A DNA stretch of 64,000 nucleotides, taken from Paenibacillus sp. SYP-B4298 (GTDB taxonomy: Bacteria > Bacillota > Bacilli > Paenibacillales > Paenibacillaceae). Each line of letters opens with the position of its first letter. Positions within the stretch are counted from its first letter, which is position 1. The translations under genes and the position numbers were made by a program. Below, one piece after another: positions 17,065 through 26,404 of this stretch. Location of the stretch: assembly GCF_027627475.1 (NCBI RefSeq), contig NZ_CP115484.1:2774001-2838000 (forward strand). Reading direction: 5' to 3'. Under the pieces are notes generated by a model. That model made no database searches. It had not been told where the DNA came from and saw nothing but the letters and a program-made list of their open reading frames with translations.

Positions 17065-17886
17065 CTATCGTTTCAAATTAACAACCTCTTGCAAAATTTC
17101 GTCAGAGGTTGTGATGATCCGTGAATTGGACTGAAAGCCCCGCTGTGCAACGATCATCTCGGTGAATTCAGAGGTCAGATCGACGTTGGACATCTCCAGA
17201 TGCCCCGCAATCAGCGCTCCGGTTCCTGCATCAGCATTATTGGCCGCGACGACCTCTAACGCTCCTTCTGGATTGGCGTTGGACGTCATGCGGTACAGAT
17301 TCCCTCCAACCTTCTCCAGACCGGCGGGATTGATAACCCGCACCAGACCGACCGCAATGCCTGTATCCGCCGTTGTTCCATCAGCATTAACCGCCACAAT
17401 CGATCCATTCTGTCCGATGGTGAACGCTGTTATCGCCTCATCCAGTACAATCGGCTCGCCACCTGGGCTAAGTACAAAGCCACCGTCGCTCGTAACGAGC
17501 TGGCGGTTCCCATCCAGCAAGAAGTCGCCTGCCCGAGTCAGAAATGGCGTCTCCTGTTCAGCACTCATGCGAACGGCAAAAAATCCATCGCCATCAATCC
17601 GCAAATGAGTCGGCAGGTTAGTCGTCATATCGCTGCCCGGCGTATGCATGACATTAATAGAGGATACCGTTACGCCAAGACCGATCTGCTTGGCGTTGAC
17701 CCCCCCGCTTGCACCATCCACTGGAGCGGTCACACCAGAGACAGTCTGGCTCAATATATCCTTGAACATGACTGTGCTGGCTTTGAACCCTACCGTATTC
17801 ACATTCGCAATATTGTTTCCGATGACGTCCAGCTTCGTTTGAAAACCTCTCATCCCGGATACGCCCGAATACATGGATCTCAGCAT
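17065..17886 (-). CDS. flgE: Flagellar hook protein FlgE (FlgG-like)
   Basis: Rod/hook-type axial protein. N-terminal heptad region LRSMYSGVSGMRGFQTKLD followed by the family signature VIGNNIANVNTVGFKAS; a middle IDGDGFFAV segment; C-terminal VDLTSEFTEMIVAQRGFQSN helix. 273 residues, close to B. subtilis FlgE (264), which was first called FlgG. Position after flgD and TIGR02530 supports hook rather than distal rod. Both names describe the same short-hook type protein, so the symbol is partly convention. Confidence 0.93.
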   Translation of the reverse strand: MLRSMYSGVSGMRGFQTKLDVIGNNIANVNTVGFKASTVMFKDILSQTVSGVTAPVDGASGGVNAKQIGLGVTVSSINVMHTPGSDMTTNLPTHLRIDGDGFFAVRMSAEQETPFLTRAGDFLLDGNRQLVTSDGGFVLSPGGEPIVLDEAITAFTIGQNGSIVAVNADGTTADTGIAVGLVRVINPAGLEKVGGNLYRMTSNANPEGALEVVAANNADAGTGALIAGHLEMSNVDLTSEFTEMIVAQRGFQSNSRIITTSDEILQEVVNLKR

Positions 17887-17982
17887 GTAAGATTTCGTCC
17901 TCTCTCATCGTTATTGTCGTGCATTTCATCCTTGGCTGCTTCTGTCGATCCACAGCCACAGCCCCCGTGAAGGTCCGGCCGC

Positions 17983-18366
17983 TTATGAAATGACAATGGC
18001 GCTATCAATCTGTGTAAATACGTTATTTGACATCCCTTGCCCTTCCATCGCCGTAACTACGGTACGTGAAGGAACGTGGACAATCATCGCAAAATTTCGG
18101 TAGATGACCAGCGAATCCTTGGCCCCTTTGGCCTCAGCCTGGTCGATGGCGCCTGCAATCTTATCTAGCTGCTCCGGCTGCAAGGCAATGCCGCGCTGAC
18201 TCATACGCTGCTTGGCATGAGAGCTGAATTTGAGTACATTCTCATCCAGCAATTCCTGAAATTTGGGCTTGCTGTTGCCTATGGCAGGCGGCGATACAGG
18301 GGACAAGCGAGATCCCATTAAGGCAGCGCCCGGATACAACTGGCCTACGCTCAATCTGTCGCTCAT
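17983..18366 (-). CDS. TIGR02530-type flagellar operon protein
   Basis: Small soluble protein (127 residues) of the family found only in flagellar operons of Bacillota next to flgD. The conserved C-terminal part has FSSHAKQRMSQRGI, LVIYRNFAMIVHVPSRTVVTA and NVFTQIDSAIVI. No enzymatic motif is visible and I know of no settled function. The ATG overlaps the flgD stop by 4 bases, which suggests a role with the hook cap or early hook assembly (inference). Confidence 0.9.
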   Translation of the reverse strand: MSDRLSVGQLYPGAALMGSRLSPVSPPAIGNSKPKFQELLDENVLKFSSHAKQRMSQRGIALQPEQLDKIAGAIDQAEAKGAKDSLVIYRNFAMIVHVPSRTVVTAMEGQGMSNNVFTQIDSAIVIS

Positions 18367-18923
18367 CCGGCCACAACACCGCCTTCCTCCGCAGCTTGCT
18401 GTGTCGTCTGTGCCCCGCTATCTGAAGGCTGCTGGTCTTCTGCCTCCGGTGTCTGTGGCTGCTCAGGCTGCGGCTGTTCCGATTGTGGCTGCTCTGCCGT
18501 CATCTTGATCGACACGATATCGTCCACGTTGACCTTCATACTGCCTGATGTTGCGTATTGCTTGCCGTCCTTGATGGTAATCGAATCGACCACACCGGAG
18601 ACGAGCGTCTCCTTGCCGGCCGAGTCCTTCTCGTACCACTCGATCGTCTTGCCGATCATTGATGATGCAGATCCCAGGCTTTGCCGCAGCAACGCCAGCT
18701 CACCAGACATATTCATCAATTGCTCGACTGAGGAGAACTGTGCCATCTGGGCAATGAACTCACGGTCCTGCAGCGGACTCATCGGGTCCTGATACCTTAG
18801 TTGGGTGACCAGAATTTTCAGAAACTCGTCTTTGCCGAGTGTCTTCTCCCCATCCTTTTTGGCTGCCGTCTGCACATTATTTGCGTTGTAGTTCGGCCAC
18901 ACATTGTTTGTCGAGATGCTCAA
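18363..18923 (-). CDS. flgD: FlgD, hook capping protein
   Basis: Scaffold at the tip of the growing hook. It shows the conserved LGKDEFLKILVTQLRYQDPM block near the N-terminus and FIAQMAQFSSVEQLMNM. The C-terminus is a Gln/Pro-rich tail. The start chosen is TTG at 18923, 8 bases after GGAGG; the GTG at 18932 overlaps that ribosome site. Product 186 residues; it is shorter than the two-domain FlgD of enterics and resembles Bacillota forms. Confidence 0.93.
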   Translation of the reverse strand: MSISTNNVWPNYNANNVQTAAKKDGEKTLGKDEFLKILVTQLRYQDPMSPLQDREFIAQMAQFSSVEQLMNMSGELALLRQSLGSASSMIGKTIEWYEKDSAGKETLVSGVVDSITIKDGKQYATSGSMKVNVDDIVSIKMTAEQPQSEQPQPEQPQTPEAEDQQPSDSGAQTTQQAAEEGGVVAG

Positions 18924-18939
18924 TTTATTCACCTCCGGC

Positions 18940-20295
18940 TCAAGCTGTTACATTAATGCCTGTTCCGTCATTCAACTGCTCAGCGAGCCGCCTGAATTCC
19001 GTCTCAAAGCTCTCTTCCGTTACTTGCTCTGCCTGAGCATGCTGCTCAGAAGGATGCTGCTGACCTGATCCCTGCTGCTGGCGGCCATCATGGAATTGAT
19101 GCTGGCCTGGCTGCGGCGTCTGGGATACCTCGAGACGTTCGACCTGCAAGCCTTGCGCCTGCAATGCTGATCTTAGTTGAGCCATCTGGTTTTCTAGCAT
19201 GTCCTTGGCCAACTTGTTATCGGTCGTAAACAATGCGGTCAACTGCCCGTTGTGCAGCGTCAGCTTGATGTCTACCTGTCCCAGATGCTCCGGGTACAAG
19301 GAGATGCGTGCCTCCGAAGCGCCCTTCAGACTGCTAAGCTGCATCTGCTTGAACAGAAAGCCCTCCATCTTCTCCGCGAACTGATCGACCGGGACGCTCG
19401 GAAGCGTTGGCGCCTGAGCAGGAAGCTGAGGTCTAAGCGGTTCGGTTGATGCAGACAAGTGCACCACGGTATTTGTCTGCGCCTCTCCAGAGGCCGTCTG
19501 CGCCGTTGTGTGATCCTGGAGCGCAGCGCTAGCGCTGCCAGCCTCGGCGGCATGTCTAATGGACGGATGGTAGGAAGCTTGCCCCAGACGGGCGAGCATG
19601 GACTGGCTTGTTGGCTGATTAGCTGTCTGCAGGGTTCCGCCCTTCAGATCGAGCTGCTGCTCCTGCGAGTCGGAGGTCGCTTTGCCTGCGTTGGTGTGCA
19701 GCCATTGCTTTAACGTATCCAGCTTGTTCTCCAGCAGCGGCACGAAGGCCTGCTGAGCCTGGTTCGATGCCCCCTGGCGCATAATGGTACCCAACTGCTG
19801 GATGACCTCGAGCAGCTTTGCTTTTACTCCAGCAAAACCAGCTACGGCCTGCGCTCCCTCGCTTGTTTCTTCCACCCCATTGGCTTGAACAGTCGACTGT
19901 TGCATAGCTAACGTTGCCGGCTGCGCGAGCATCATGCTGAATAACAGCACCTGCAGGTCACCTAGCAGCTCCTCCAGTGGAGCCGTATCGACCGTCTGAT
20001 CATCCGACTGCTCCATCTGCTCCAATTCGCTTGCAATATCCGACAGCAGCTTCAATAGCCCCGTCTGTTCCTCCCCTTGCACAGCGAAGTCGCCCTGCAT
20101 CATCAACGCACTTAGCGCATTGCTGCTGGTGGACGCCTGCTGCACGCCACTTGGCGCCACGCCAACCACTTGTACAAGCATCTGCGTGAACGACTGGCTC
20201 CCGCCATCCGGTGATGCAGCTCCCTGCTGCGAGCCGATAAGGCCAGGAAGCGGTGCTGCTGAAGCGGCTACGATTGGTCCTGCGGGCATTTGCAT
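18940..20295 (-). CDS. fliK: FliK, hook-length control protein
   Basis: Secreted ruler that ends hook growth by acting on FlhB. 451 residues: a long low-complexity Gln/Ala/Ser-rich N-terminal and middle part, then the conserved C-terminal domain with ARISLYPEHLGQVDIKLTLHNGQL, AQLRSALQAQGLQVERLEV, followed by a Gln/His-rich tail. The start is ATG at 20295, 8 bases after GGAGG; a GTG at 20304 lies in the ribosome site itself. It is 16 bases upstream of flgD. Confidence 0.94.
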   Translation of the reverse strand: MQMPAGPIVAASAAPLPGLIGSQQGAASPDGGSQSFTQMLVQVVGVAPSGVQQASTSSNALSALMMQGDFAVQGEEQTGLLKLLSDIASELEQMEQSDDQTVDTAPLEELLGDLQVLLFSMMLAQPATLAMQQSTVQANGVEETSEGAQAVAGFAGVKAKLLEVIQQLGTIMRQGASNQAQQAFVPLLENKLDTLKQWLHTNAGKATSDSQEQQLDLKGGTLQTANQPTSQSMLARLGQASYHPSIRHAAEAGSASAALQDHTTAQTASGEAQTNTVVHLSASTEPLRPQLPAQAPTLPSVPVDQFAEKMEGFLFKQMQLSSLKGASEARISLYPEHLGQVDIKLTLHNGQLTALFTTDNKLAKDMLENQMAQLRSALQAQGLQVERLEVSQTPQPGQHQFHDGRQQQGSGQQHPSEQHAQAEQVTEESFETEFRRLAEQLNDGTGINVTA

Positions 20296-20352
20296 ATGAT
20301 TCACCTCCCTTCTGTATAACAGAATTGTTCCTTATCATGGCAGGATGATCGA

Positions 20353-21114
20353 CTATGTCCCAGAGCCGGTTTTCGTTGCCGCCTGCTGCTGCGTTCCCGT
20401 TTGCTGTTGTGCTCCCGAGCTTTGCCCGGTAAGCCTTTTGACCCTTGCCTGCAGCGCTGCGAGCTGCTGGTCCTTGGCCTCAACGGAATCCTTCATCATC
20501 ACTGTAGCATCAGCAGCAACCTTAGGCGTCATTTTCGCCATAATTTTGGCACGATCCTCTGTCTTCATCCCATTCAGTATAAGCACCATCTCCTCCAGCT
20601 CCATATTCTCCAGAATCGGGGCGGCCTTGCTTGGCGTCATCTTCGTATACATCGTCGCAAGCTCCTTGATCTGCTGCGAATACTGCTCGTCACTTTGCTG
20701 CTGCTGCTCTGACTGCTTGCTGAGCTCCTCTACCTTCTTCTCCAGCTCGGCAATTTTCTGCTCCTGCTGCGTGCCAGCGTCTTGCGCTTGCTTCAGCTCG
20801 CTCTCCTTGGCCGCCAGCTTCCCTTGCAGCTCCTTAACTTGCTTGCTAGGCTCCTCCGCCGTCTGCTGCTCCTCGCCTTGCTGAGCGGATGCGGAAGCCT
20901 TCTCGTTCGCTTCCTGCAGCTCCTTCATTTTGGCGGGACCGTTAGGCAGCATGGAGCCGACCCAAGGGATCTGGTTGCCTACATCGAGCATCTTGCCCCG
21001 TATATCCGGGCTGAATACTGCCAGCAGCGCCGCCAGCAATAACACGGTAAAGAGCAATGGCGTTAGAAAAAACAGCAGTCTCTCAAATATGCTATAGCTT
21101 TTCTCTTCTTCCAT
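20353..21114 (-). CDS. ylxF: MotE/YlxF-type membrane protein with MgtE N-terminal-like domain
   Basis: One transmembrane helix near the N-terminus (about residues 12-33), a long Gln/Glu/Lys coiled coil (about 60-145), and a C-terminal domain with ELATMYTKMTPSKAAPILENM and LNGMKTEDRAKIMAKM. This is the MgtE-N-like repeat shared by YlxF and MotE, the stator chaperone of alphaproteobacteria. It lies between fliJ and fliK as ylxF does in B. subtilis. The role as a flagellar assembly or stator helper is an inference from family and position. 253 residues. Confidence 0.87.
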   Translation of the reverse strand: MEEEKSYSIFERLLFFLTPLLFTVLLLAALLAVFSPDIRGKMLDVGNQIPWVGSMLPNGPAKMKELQEANEKASASAQQGEEQQTAEEPSKQVKELQGKLAAKESELKQAQDAGTQQEQKIAELEKKVEELSKQSEQQQQSDEQYSQQIKELATMYTKMTPSKAAPILENMELEEMVLILNGMKTEDRAKIMAKMTPKVAADATVMMKDSVEAKDQQLAALQARVKRLTGQSSGAQQQTGTQQQAATKTGSGT

Positions 21115-21165
21115 ATCAGCTATGCGATCCCCCTCCGCCTCCGGTGTCTTACAGCGCTGATAGAG

Positions 21166-21612
21166 CTATCGGGCTGCTGCCTTGAAACGGACGGAAGCCA
21201 TTTCATCCAATTCGTTCTGTTCCTTTAGCATAATCATTTGAGTGAATGCTCCAAATGCATTCTCCTTGGCCTTCAGCCACACCTTCTCATCCATCATTTT
21301 GGAGGATAGATGGCCCTTGCTACGCTCCACCTCTTGCCTTGCCTCAGCAACATCAGACCATTTCCTGTTAATCTTCTCCTCCAGATGCTCCAGGTATTGA
21401 TGCACCACGCGAAGCTCAGCGAGCGCAATCAGGGAGGCGGAAGCATTAGCGAGCTTGTCCTGCCAGTGCCGCTTCTCGGCCTCCAGCTCCTTCAGCGACT
21501 GTTCCTCCTGCTGCAGCTTGCCCACCGCCACAGACAGCATCCACTCCGCCTGGGTTTTTTGGCTCGTCTTCAGATCGACGATTTTTTGATAAGGATACCG
21601 GTATTTAGCCAT
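21166..21612 (-). CDS. fliJ: FliJ, flagellar export chaperone/ATPase stalk
   Basis: Small all-helical protein that links the FliI ATPase ring to FlhA. It begins AKYRYPYQKIVDLKTSQKTQAEWML, the recognisable FliJ N-terminus, and is predicted to be an antiparallel coiled coil throughout. I prefer the ATG at 21612 (148 residues), 12 bases after AGGAG; the ATG at 21624 overlaps the fliI stop but sits directly on the ribosome site. Either start leaves the conserved region intact. Confidence 0.92.
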   Translation of the reverse strand: MAKYRYPYQKIVDLKTSQKTQAEWMLSVAVGKLQQEEQSLKELEAEKRHWQDKLANASASLIALAELRVVHQYLEHLEEKINRKWSDVAEARQEVERSKGHLSSKMMDEKVWLKAKENAFGAFTQMIMLKEQNELDEMASVRFKAAAR

Positions 21613-21620
21613 TGCAATAC

Positions 21621-22940
21621 TCATCTCCTATAAAAATCAATCATGAGGCGCTGCTTCGCTTCTTCAAAGCTGACCTTTTCCTTCGTCTTCTGCTGTGTAA
21701 AGCCTCGAATCATATCGATGTATTGAATGGCACGATCAATCTCCGCATTGGAGCCGGACTGATATGCTCCGATGTTGATCAGATCCTCCGAATCACGGAA
21801 GGTAGCCAGCAGGCTCTTCAGCTCATTCGCGGCATCCTGATGCTCCTCGTCTACAATTTCCTTCATGACGCGGCTCACCGATTGCAGCACATCGATCGCC
21901 GGGAAGTGTCCCTTATGAGCCAATGCCCTGCTCAATACGATATGCCCGTCGAGTATGCCGCGCACTGCGTCAGCGATGGGCTCATTCATATCGTCACCGT
22001 CAACCAGCACTGTATAGAAGGCTGTAATCGAGCCCTTCGGGCCGGTGCCCGCACGCTCCAGAAGCTTGGGCAGCTCGGCGAATACCGAAGGCGTATATCC
22101 TCTCGTAGCCGGCGGCTCGCCGATCGCAAGCCCAACCTCACGCAGCGCCATCGCATAACGGGTGACCGAGTCCATCATCAGCATCACATTAAGCCCCCGG
22201 TCACGGAAATATTCCGCAATCGTCGTCGCGATGAGCGCCCCCTTCATCCGAATCAGTGCTGGCTGATCTGAGGTTGCCACAATAACGACAGAGCGAGCCA
22301 ATCCCTCCGGGCCAAGGTCCTTCTCAATGAACTCCAGCACCTCGCGGCCGCGTTCCCCGATCAATGCAATGACATTGACATCAGCGGACGTATTGCGCGC
22401 AATCATCCCGAGCAGTGTGCTCTTGCCTACGCCTGAACCGGCGAAGATGCCCACACGCTGCCCGCGCCCTACCGTCAGTAATCCGTCAATTGCACGCACA
22501 CCGATGCTCAGCGGCTCTACAACCCGCGGTCGCATCAGTGGATTGCTCGGCGCATTATGCGTGGAATAGTGCGGCATACGAGATGGAATATGCGAGCCAT
22601 CCAGCGGTTGACCCAATCCGTCCAGCACCTTGCCGAGCAGCTCGGAGCCGACCTGAATCGTCAGCGGCTTCCCCGTGCCGACCACATCGCAGCCCGGGCC
22701 GATCGAGTGCAAGTCACCAAGCGGCATCAGAATGACCTTATTATTGCGAAAGCCGACAACCTCCGCTTTAAGCGGCTTCGATGACTTCGCAGGGTAGATA
22801 TAGCACAGATCGCCCACGCTGGCATCAGGTCCTTCTGACTCGACAGTAAGACCGATGACCTGGGTCACCTTCCCGTTGACCCGAACCGGATCAATCGATC
22901 TCAGATGATCGACGTACCGATGAACATCAAGCAAGCTCAT
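21621..22940 (-). CDS. fliI: FliI, flagellar export ATPase
   Basis: F1-beta-like ATPase that powers early steps of flagellar protein export. Walker A FAGSGVGKSTLLG, ALIGERGREV, Walker B VMLMMDSVTRYAMALRE, and the arginine-finger region PPATRGYTPSVFAELPKLLER are all present. 439 residues from the ATG at 22940 (MSLLDVHRYV), which overlaps the end of fliH by 14 bases. The reading frame is open upstream but that part has the composition of fliH in another frame, not of FliI. Confidence 0.97.
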   Translation of the reverse strand: MSLLDVHRYVDHLRSIDPVRVNGKVTQVIGLTVESEGPDASVGDLCYIYPAKSSKPLKAEVVGFRNNKVILMPLGDLHSIGPGCDVVGTGKPLTIQVGSELLGKVLDGLGQPLDGSHIPSRMPHYSTHNAPSNPLMRPRVVEPLSIGVRAIDGLLTVGRGQRVGIFAGSGVGKSTLLGMIARNTSADVNVIALIGERGREVLEFIEKDLGPEGLARSVVIVATSDQPALIRMKGALIATTIAEYFRDRGLNVMLMMDSVTRYAMALREVGLAIGEPPATRGYTPSVFAELPKLLERAGTGPKGSITAFYTVLVDGDDMNEPIADAVRGILDGHIVLSRALAHKGHFPAIDVLQSVSRVMKEIVDEEHQDAANELKSLLATFRDSEDLINIGAYQSGSNAEIDRAIQYIDMIRGFTQQKTKEKVSFEEAKQRLMIDFYRR

Positions 22941-23766
22941 TCTGCGCCCCCCGCTCTTCACCCTGAACTGCAAGTTGCAGCAGCTCGCGCTTGATCTCCT
23001 CCAACTGCGTATCGATGCGCGCATCGATACTGCCGTACATGGAGCGAATGACGCAGCCATGATCCTTAATGGTCGCATCCGGCAAAATTTGCAGCTCCGC
23101 CTGCGAGTCGATAACGAGCTCAAGCTCCTCACGCGCCGCCTGAATGAAGGCGAGCTGACCCGGCGCTACGCAGAAGGTGATGACGCCCTGCTCTCGCCTG
23201 CGGGAGAGTGACTTGACGACGAGCTCCAGCGCCCACTCCGGCGACTGATTCAGTTGCCGACCGATGATCTTCTCCGCGATCGCGCAGCTTAGCTCCACCA
23301 GGAAAGGCTCCGCCTCCTGAATGATCTGCTCGCGGCTGCCATATGCTTGCTCCAGCAGCAGCTTCGCTTCATTAATACGCTGCTCCCATTGCCGGAAGTT
23401 ATCCTCCTCCGCATGGGCCATCCCTTCCTGATAGCCTTGCTCGTAGCCTTGCTTACGTACACTCTCGGAAAGCTGCTCGTCCTCAGCCCTCTGCTCGCCC
23501 CACCATTGCTCGATCTGGCTTCTGGCATCATCGAGCATCTGCTCTGCCTGCCGCTCCGCTTGCTGCAGACGCTCTGCGGCGAAGGCCTCGGCGTCTGCGA
23601 TAATCTGATCCCGCAGCTTGCCAGCTTCGACCTCCTCCTCGCTAGGAGGAGGGGGCTCGCTTGATTCTTGTAGTGAATGCGGCGCTGACGCATAGCGTTT
23701 CTCTGTCTGGAACCGCAACAGTTCCTCTACCGCAATGACATGCGAAGATTTGATCAGATTAGACAA
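22927..23766 (-). CDS. fliH: FliH, regulator of the FliI ATPase
   Basis: Stator-like protein that holds FliI at the export gate. Long Glu/Gln/Ala coiled coil (about residues 40-150) rich in AERLQQAERQAEQML-type heptads, then a V-ATPase-E-like C-terminal domain with LVELSCAIAEKIIGRQL and DHGCVIRSMYGSIDARIDTQL. The start is TTG at 23766, behind a GGAGGTGA site located in the end of fliG. 279 residues. It overlaps fliG by 8 bases and fliI by 14. Confidence 0.93.
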   Translation of the reverse strand: MSNLIKSSHVIAVEELLRFQTEKRYASAPHSLQESSEPPPPSEEEVEAGKLRDQIIADAEAFAAERLQQAERQAEQMLDDARSQIEQWWGEQRAEDEQLSESVRKQGYEQGYQEGMAHAEEDNFRQWEQRINEAKLLLEQAYGSREQIIQEAEPFLVELSCAIAEKIIGRQLNQSPEWALELVVKSLSRRREQGVITFCVAPGQLAFIQAAREELELVIDSQAELQILPDATIKDHGCVIRSMYGSIDARIDTQLEEIKRELLQLAVQGEERGAQNELA

Positions 23767-24772
23767 TGATGTCGTCACCTCCACCGCGAGCAATAATAAT
23801 CTCGCCGGACTCCTCCAGTCTACGAATTGTAGCGACTATACGTGTCTGTGCTTCCTCTACATCACGCAACCGAACTGGCCCCATAAATTCCATTTCTTCC
23901 TTGAACGTCTCCGCCATCCGCTTCGACATGTTGCGGAAGATCGCCTCCCGTACTTCCTCACTAGCCACTTTAAGCGCAAGCTGGAGGTCGGCATTCTCAA
24001 TATCGCGAATAATGCGCTGAATGGAACGGTTGTCGATATTGACGATATCCTCGAATACGAACATCCGCTTCTTGATTTCCTCCGCAAGCTCGGGGTCCTG
24101 AATCTCCAGTGAGTCGAGAATCGTGCGCTCTGTCCCCCGGTCGACGCCGTTGAGGATCTGCACGATCGATTCGATGCCCCCTGCCGTCGTATAGTCCTGA
24201 GTAACGGTCGCGGAAAGCTTCTGCTCCAGCACTCTCTCTACCTGAGCGATGACCTCAGGCGAGGTGCTATCCATCAGCGCGATTCTGCGCGCAACATCCG
24301 CCTGCTTATCCTGCGGCAGCGATGACAGAATCGCTGAGGATTGATCCGGCTGCAGATACGACAGCACAAGCGCAATCGTCTGAGAGTTCTCATTCTGAAT
24401 AAAGTTCAATATCTGTGTCGGCTCTGCCTTGCGGGCAAAATCGAACGGTCTGACTTGCAGCGTAGCGGTCAGACGATTGAGCACCTCCATCGCCTTCGCT
24501 TCCCCAAGCGCCTTCTCCAGAATCGTCTTCGCGTAGGCGATGCCGCCTTGAGAAATATACTCCTGAGCGACGCAAATCTGGTGAAATTCAGCTAAAATCG
24601 TTTCCTTCTCGGAGCTATCTACCTTGCGGACATTGGCAATCTCCAGTGTCAGTTGCTCGATCTCCTCTTCACGCAGATGCTTGAATACTTGGGCAGATAC
24701 TTCAGGTCCAAGAGTAATGAGCAGAATTGCTGCCTTTTGTCTTCCTGACAAGCCTTGCATTGCTTTTGCCAA
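23759..24772 (-). CDS. fliG: FliG, flagellar motor switch/torque protein
   Basis: Rotor protein that contacts the stators. It shows LSGRQKAAILLITLGPEVSAQ at the N-terminus, the EFHQICVAQEYISQGGI linker, a middle armadillo domain with NENSQTIALVLSYLQPDQ, and a C-terminal torque domain with LALKVASEEVREAIFRNMSKR. The start is probably TTG at 24772, 8 bases after AGAGG, giving MAKAMQGLSGRQ like B. subtilis FliG; GTG at 24781 is possible but overlaps the ribosome site. 337 residues. Confidence 0.95.
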   Translation of the reverse strand: MAKAMQGLSGRQKAAILLITLGPEVSAQVFKHLREEEIEQLTLEIANVRKVDSSEKETILAEFHQICVAQEYISQGGIAYAKTILEKALGEAKAMEVLNRLTATLQVRPFDFARKAEPTQILNFIQNENSQTIALVLSYLQPDQSSAILSSLPQDKQADVARRIALMDSTSPEVIAQVERVLEQKLSATVTQDYTTAGGIESIVQILNGVDRGTERTILDSLEIQDPELAEEIKKRMFVFEDIVNIDNRSIQRIIRDIENADLQLALKVASEEVREAIFRNMSKRMAETFKEEMEFMGPVRLRDVEEAQTRIVATIRRLEESGEIIIARGGGDDIIV

Positions 24773-24783
24773 TATCTCCACCT

Positions 24784-26358
24784 CTATTCATCAACAAGCC
24801 ATGTCCGAAGCAAATTGACAAACTCCTCAGGCTTGTTCTTCACTAGCTGCTCAAGCTGCTTGCGCGCCTGACTCTCATTCGTCTCGATGTCCAGATCAAT
24901 CGTCGGGTATTCCATAACCGGCTGTTGTTCCAGATATTCCTCTTCCATCTGATCCCTTGCAGCTTGACGACGACGGTTAATCAGGTATACAGCACCCGCG
25001 CCCAACAGCAGCGCGCCAACTCCAATACCCGCCATCCACGGCCAGCTCAGGCCGGCTGATGCCGCTGCTTCAGCAGAACCAGCAAATGGTTGCGCAAATA
25101 CTGAAACCTTTCTTGCCATCAAGGCGTCATCTTGTATGTTCTGTCCTGAATCGGACAACTGCGCTCTGACGAGCTGTGTCAGATAATTCGTAATATCCTG
25201 TCGCTGCGCATCGGTCAGCTCATTCGTCTCAATCCCTACACTAACGGACAGATCCTTGACCACGAACGGCCCGGAGACGATCTCATTGGTGACACGGCTT
25301 ACGTCATAATTGGTGGTTCGAGAGTTTTCTTCACTGTTGGTTGATGTTCCGTCCGTTCCTTGATAGCCCGGAACATCGGTCTCACCCGTACCAACAACAC
25401 CGCCATTTGCATTATCCTGACCCGTAGCTGAACGGCTCGTCTCCGATTCGCTAATGACAATACCACGGTTATCATTATCCTCCAGCGGCTGCACGAGCAT
25501 CTGCTTGGAGCTCTTCTGATCAAAGTTAAGCGTAGTGGCTACACTGATCACGACACTGTCTGAACCGTAGAACCGTCCCAGAAACTCCCGGATATTACGG
25601 CGAACCTCGTCCTTGAATTTGCGTTCGATCTGGAACCGCGCATCATAGGGCTGAGAGGAGCCGCCAGCTCCGACCAGCTTGGATGATGGGAACAGCTCGC
25701 CCTCCTGGCTGGATATAGTAATATTCTCAATATCGAGATTCGGTACTGCCGTCTTAACAAGATTGTAATACCCGTCAATGGCCTCCTGAGAGGGACGATA
25801 AGCGGGCTGAAACGTCAACACGATCGAGGCTGAAGCCGGCTCCTGACCGCTGGGATTAATAAACACCTGCTCCTCAGGCAAAGTAATCAGCACATTCGAC
25901 TTCTGTATCCCTTGCATGCTGTTAAGCATCCGCTGAATTTCGCCGTTTAACGCATTGCGGTACATGACATTGAACTCATTATCCGTTCGGCCAAAGGCCG
26001 AGGAGCCTTGCCCGAAAGCGTCAAAGCCGATCGAGCCGTTCTTGATCAGACCTTCCGAGCCTACGCTTATTCTGACTTTGGATGCATTTGCCGCCGGAAC
26101 CGAGATCGTCGATCCGCCGCCGCCGAGCTGATACGGAATGCCGCTGCTATCCAGGCTTTTGGTGATTGCCGCAGCATCCGCTGCGTCAAGGTCCTGGAAG
26201 ACCAGTTCATACTCCGTGCGCGAAAAGATCAGAACCAGTAACACGATCGCTACCAGGAAAAAGCCAAGTGTTGCGCCAAATAGCATCCTCTTCGTCTTGC
26301 TTAATTGATTCCAATACAAAGAAACACGCTCTCTGTAATGAGCGACCTTTTCTTTCAC
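24784..26358 (-). CDS. fliF: FliF, MS-ring protein
   Basis: Builds the membrane ring of the basal body. Transmembrane helix at about residues 24-45, ring-building motifs (FQDLDAADAAAITKSLDSSG; NSMQGIQKSNVLITLPEE), a variable Ser/Asn/Thr-rich loop (about 305-350), a second transmembrane helix near 445-465, and a C-terminal FliG-binding peptide (RKQLEQLVKNKPEEFVNLLRTW). 524 residues. The start is GTG after GGGGTGA. It is followed by fliG after 11 bases. Confidence 0.97.
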   Translation of the reverse strand: MKEKVAHYRERVSLYWNQLSKTKRMLFGATLGFFLVAIVLLVLIFSRTEYELVFQDLDAADAAAITKSLDSSGIPYQLGGGGSTISVPAANASKVRISVGSEGLIKNGSIGFDAFGQGSSAFGRTDNEFNVMYRNALNGEIQRMLNSMQGIQKSNVLITLPEEQVFINPSGQEPASASIVLTFQPAYRPSQEAIDGYYNLVKTAVPNLDIENITISSQEGELFPSSKLVGAGGSSQPYDARFQIERKFKDEVRRNIREFLGRFYGSDSVVISVATTLNFDQKSSKQMLVQPLEDNDNRGIVISESETSRSATGQDNANGGVVGTGETDVPGYQGTDGTSTNSEENSRTTNYDVSRVTNEIVSGPFVVKDLSVSVGIETNELTDAQRQDITNYLTQLVRAQLSDSGQNIQDDALMARKVSVFAQPFAGSAEAAASAGLSWPWMAGIGVGALLLGAGAVYLINRRRQAARDQMEEEYLEQQPVMEYPTIDLDIETNESQARKQLEQLVKNKPEEFVNLLRTWLVDE

Positions 26359-26404
26359 AATTTCACCCCACCCAGCTGCTAGCCAATTTGAATACTCTGT
26401 CTAA

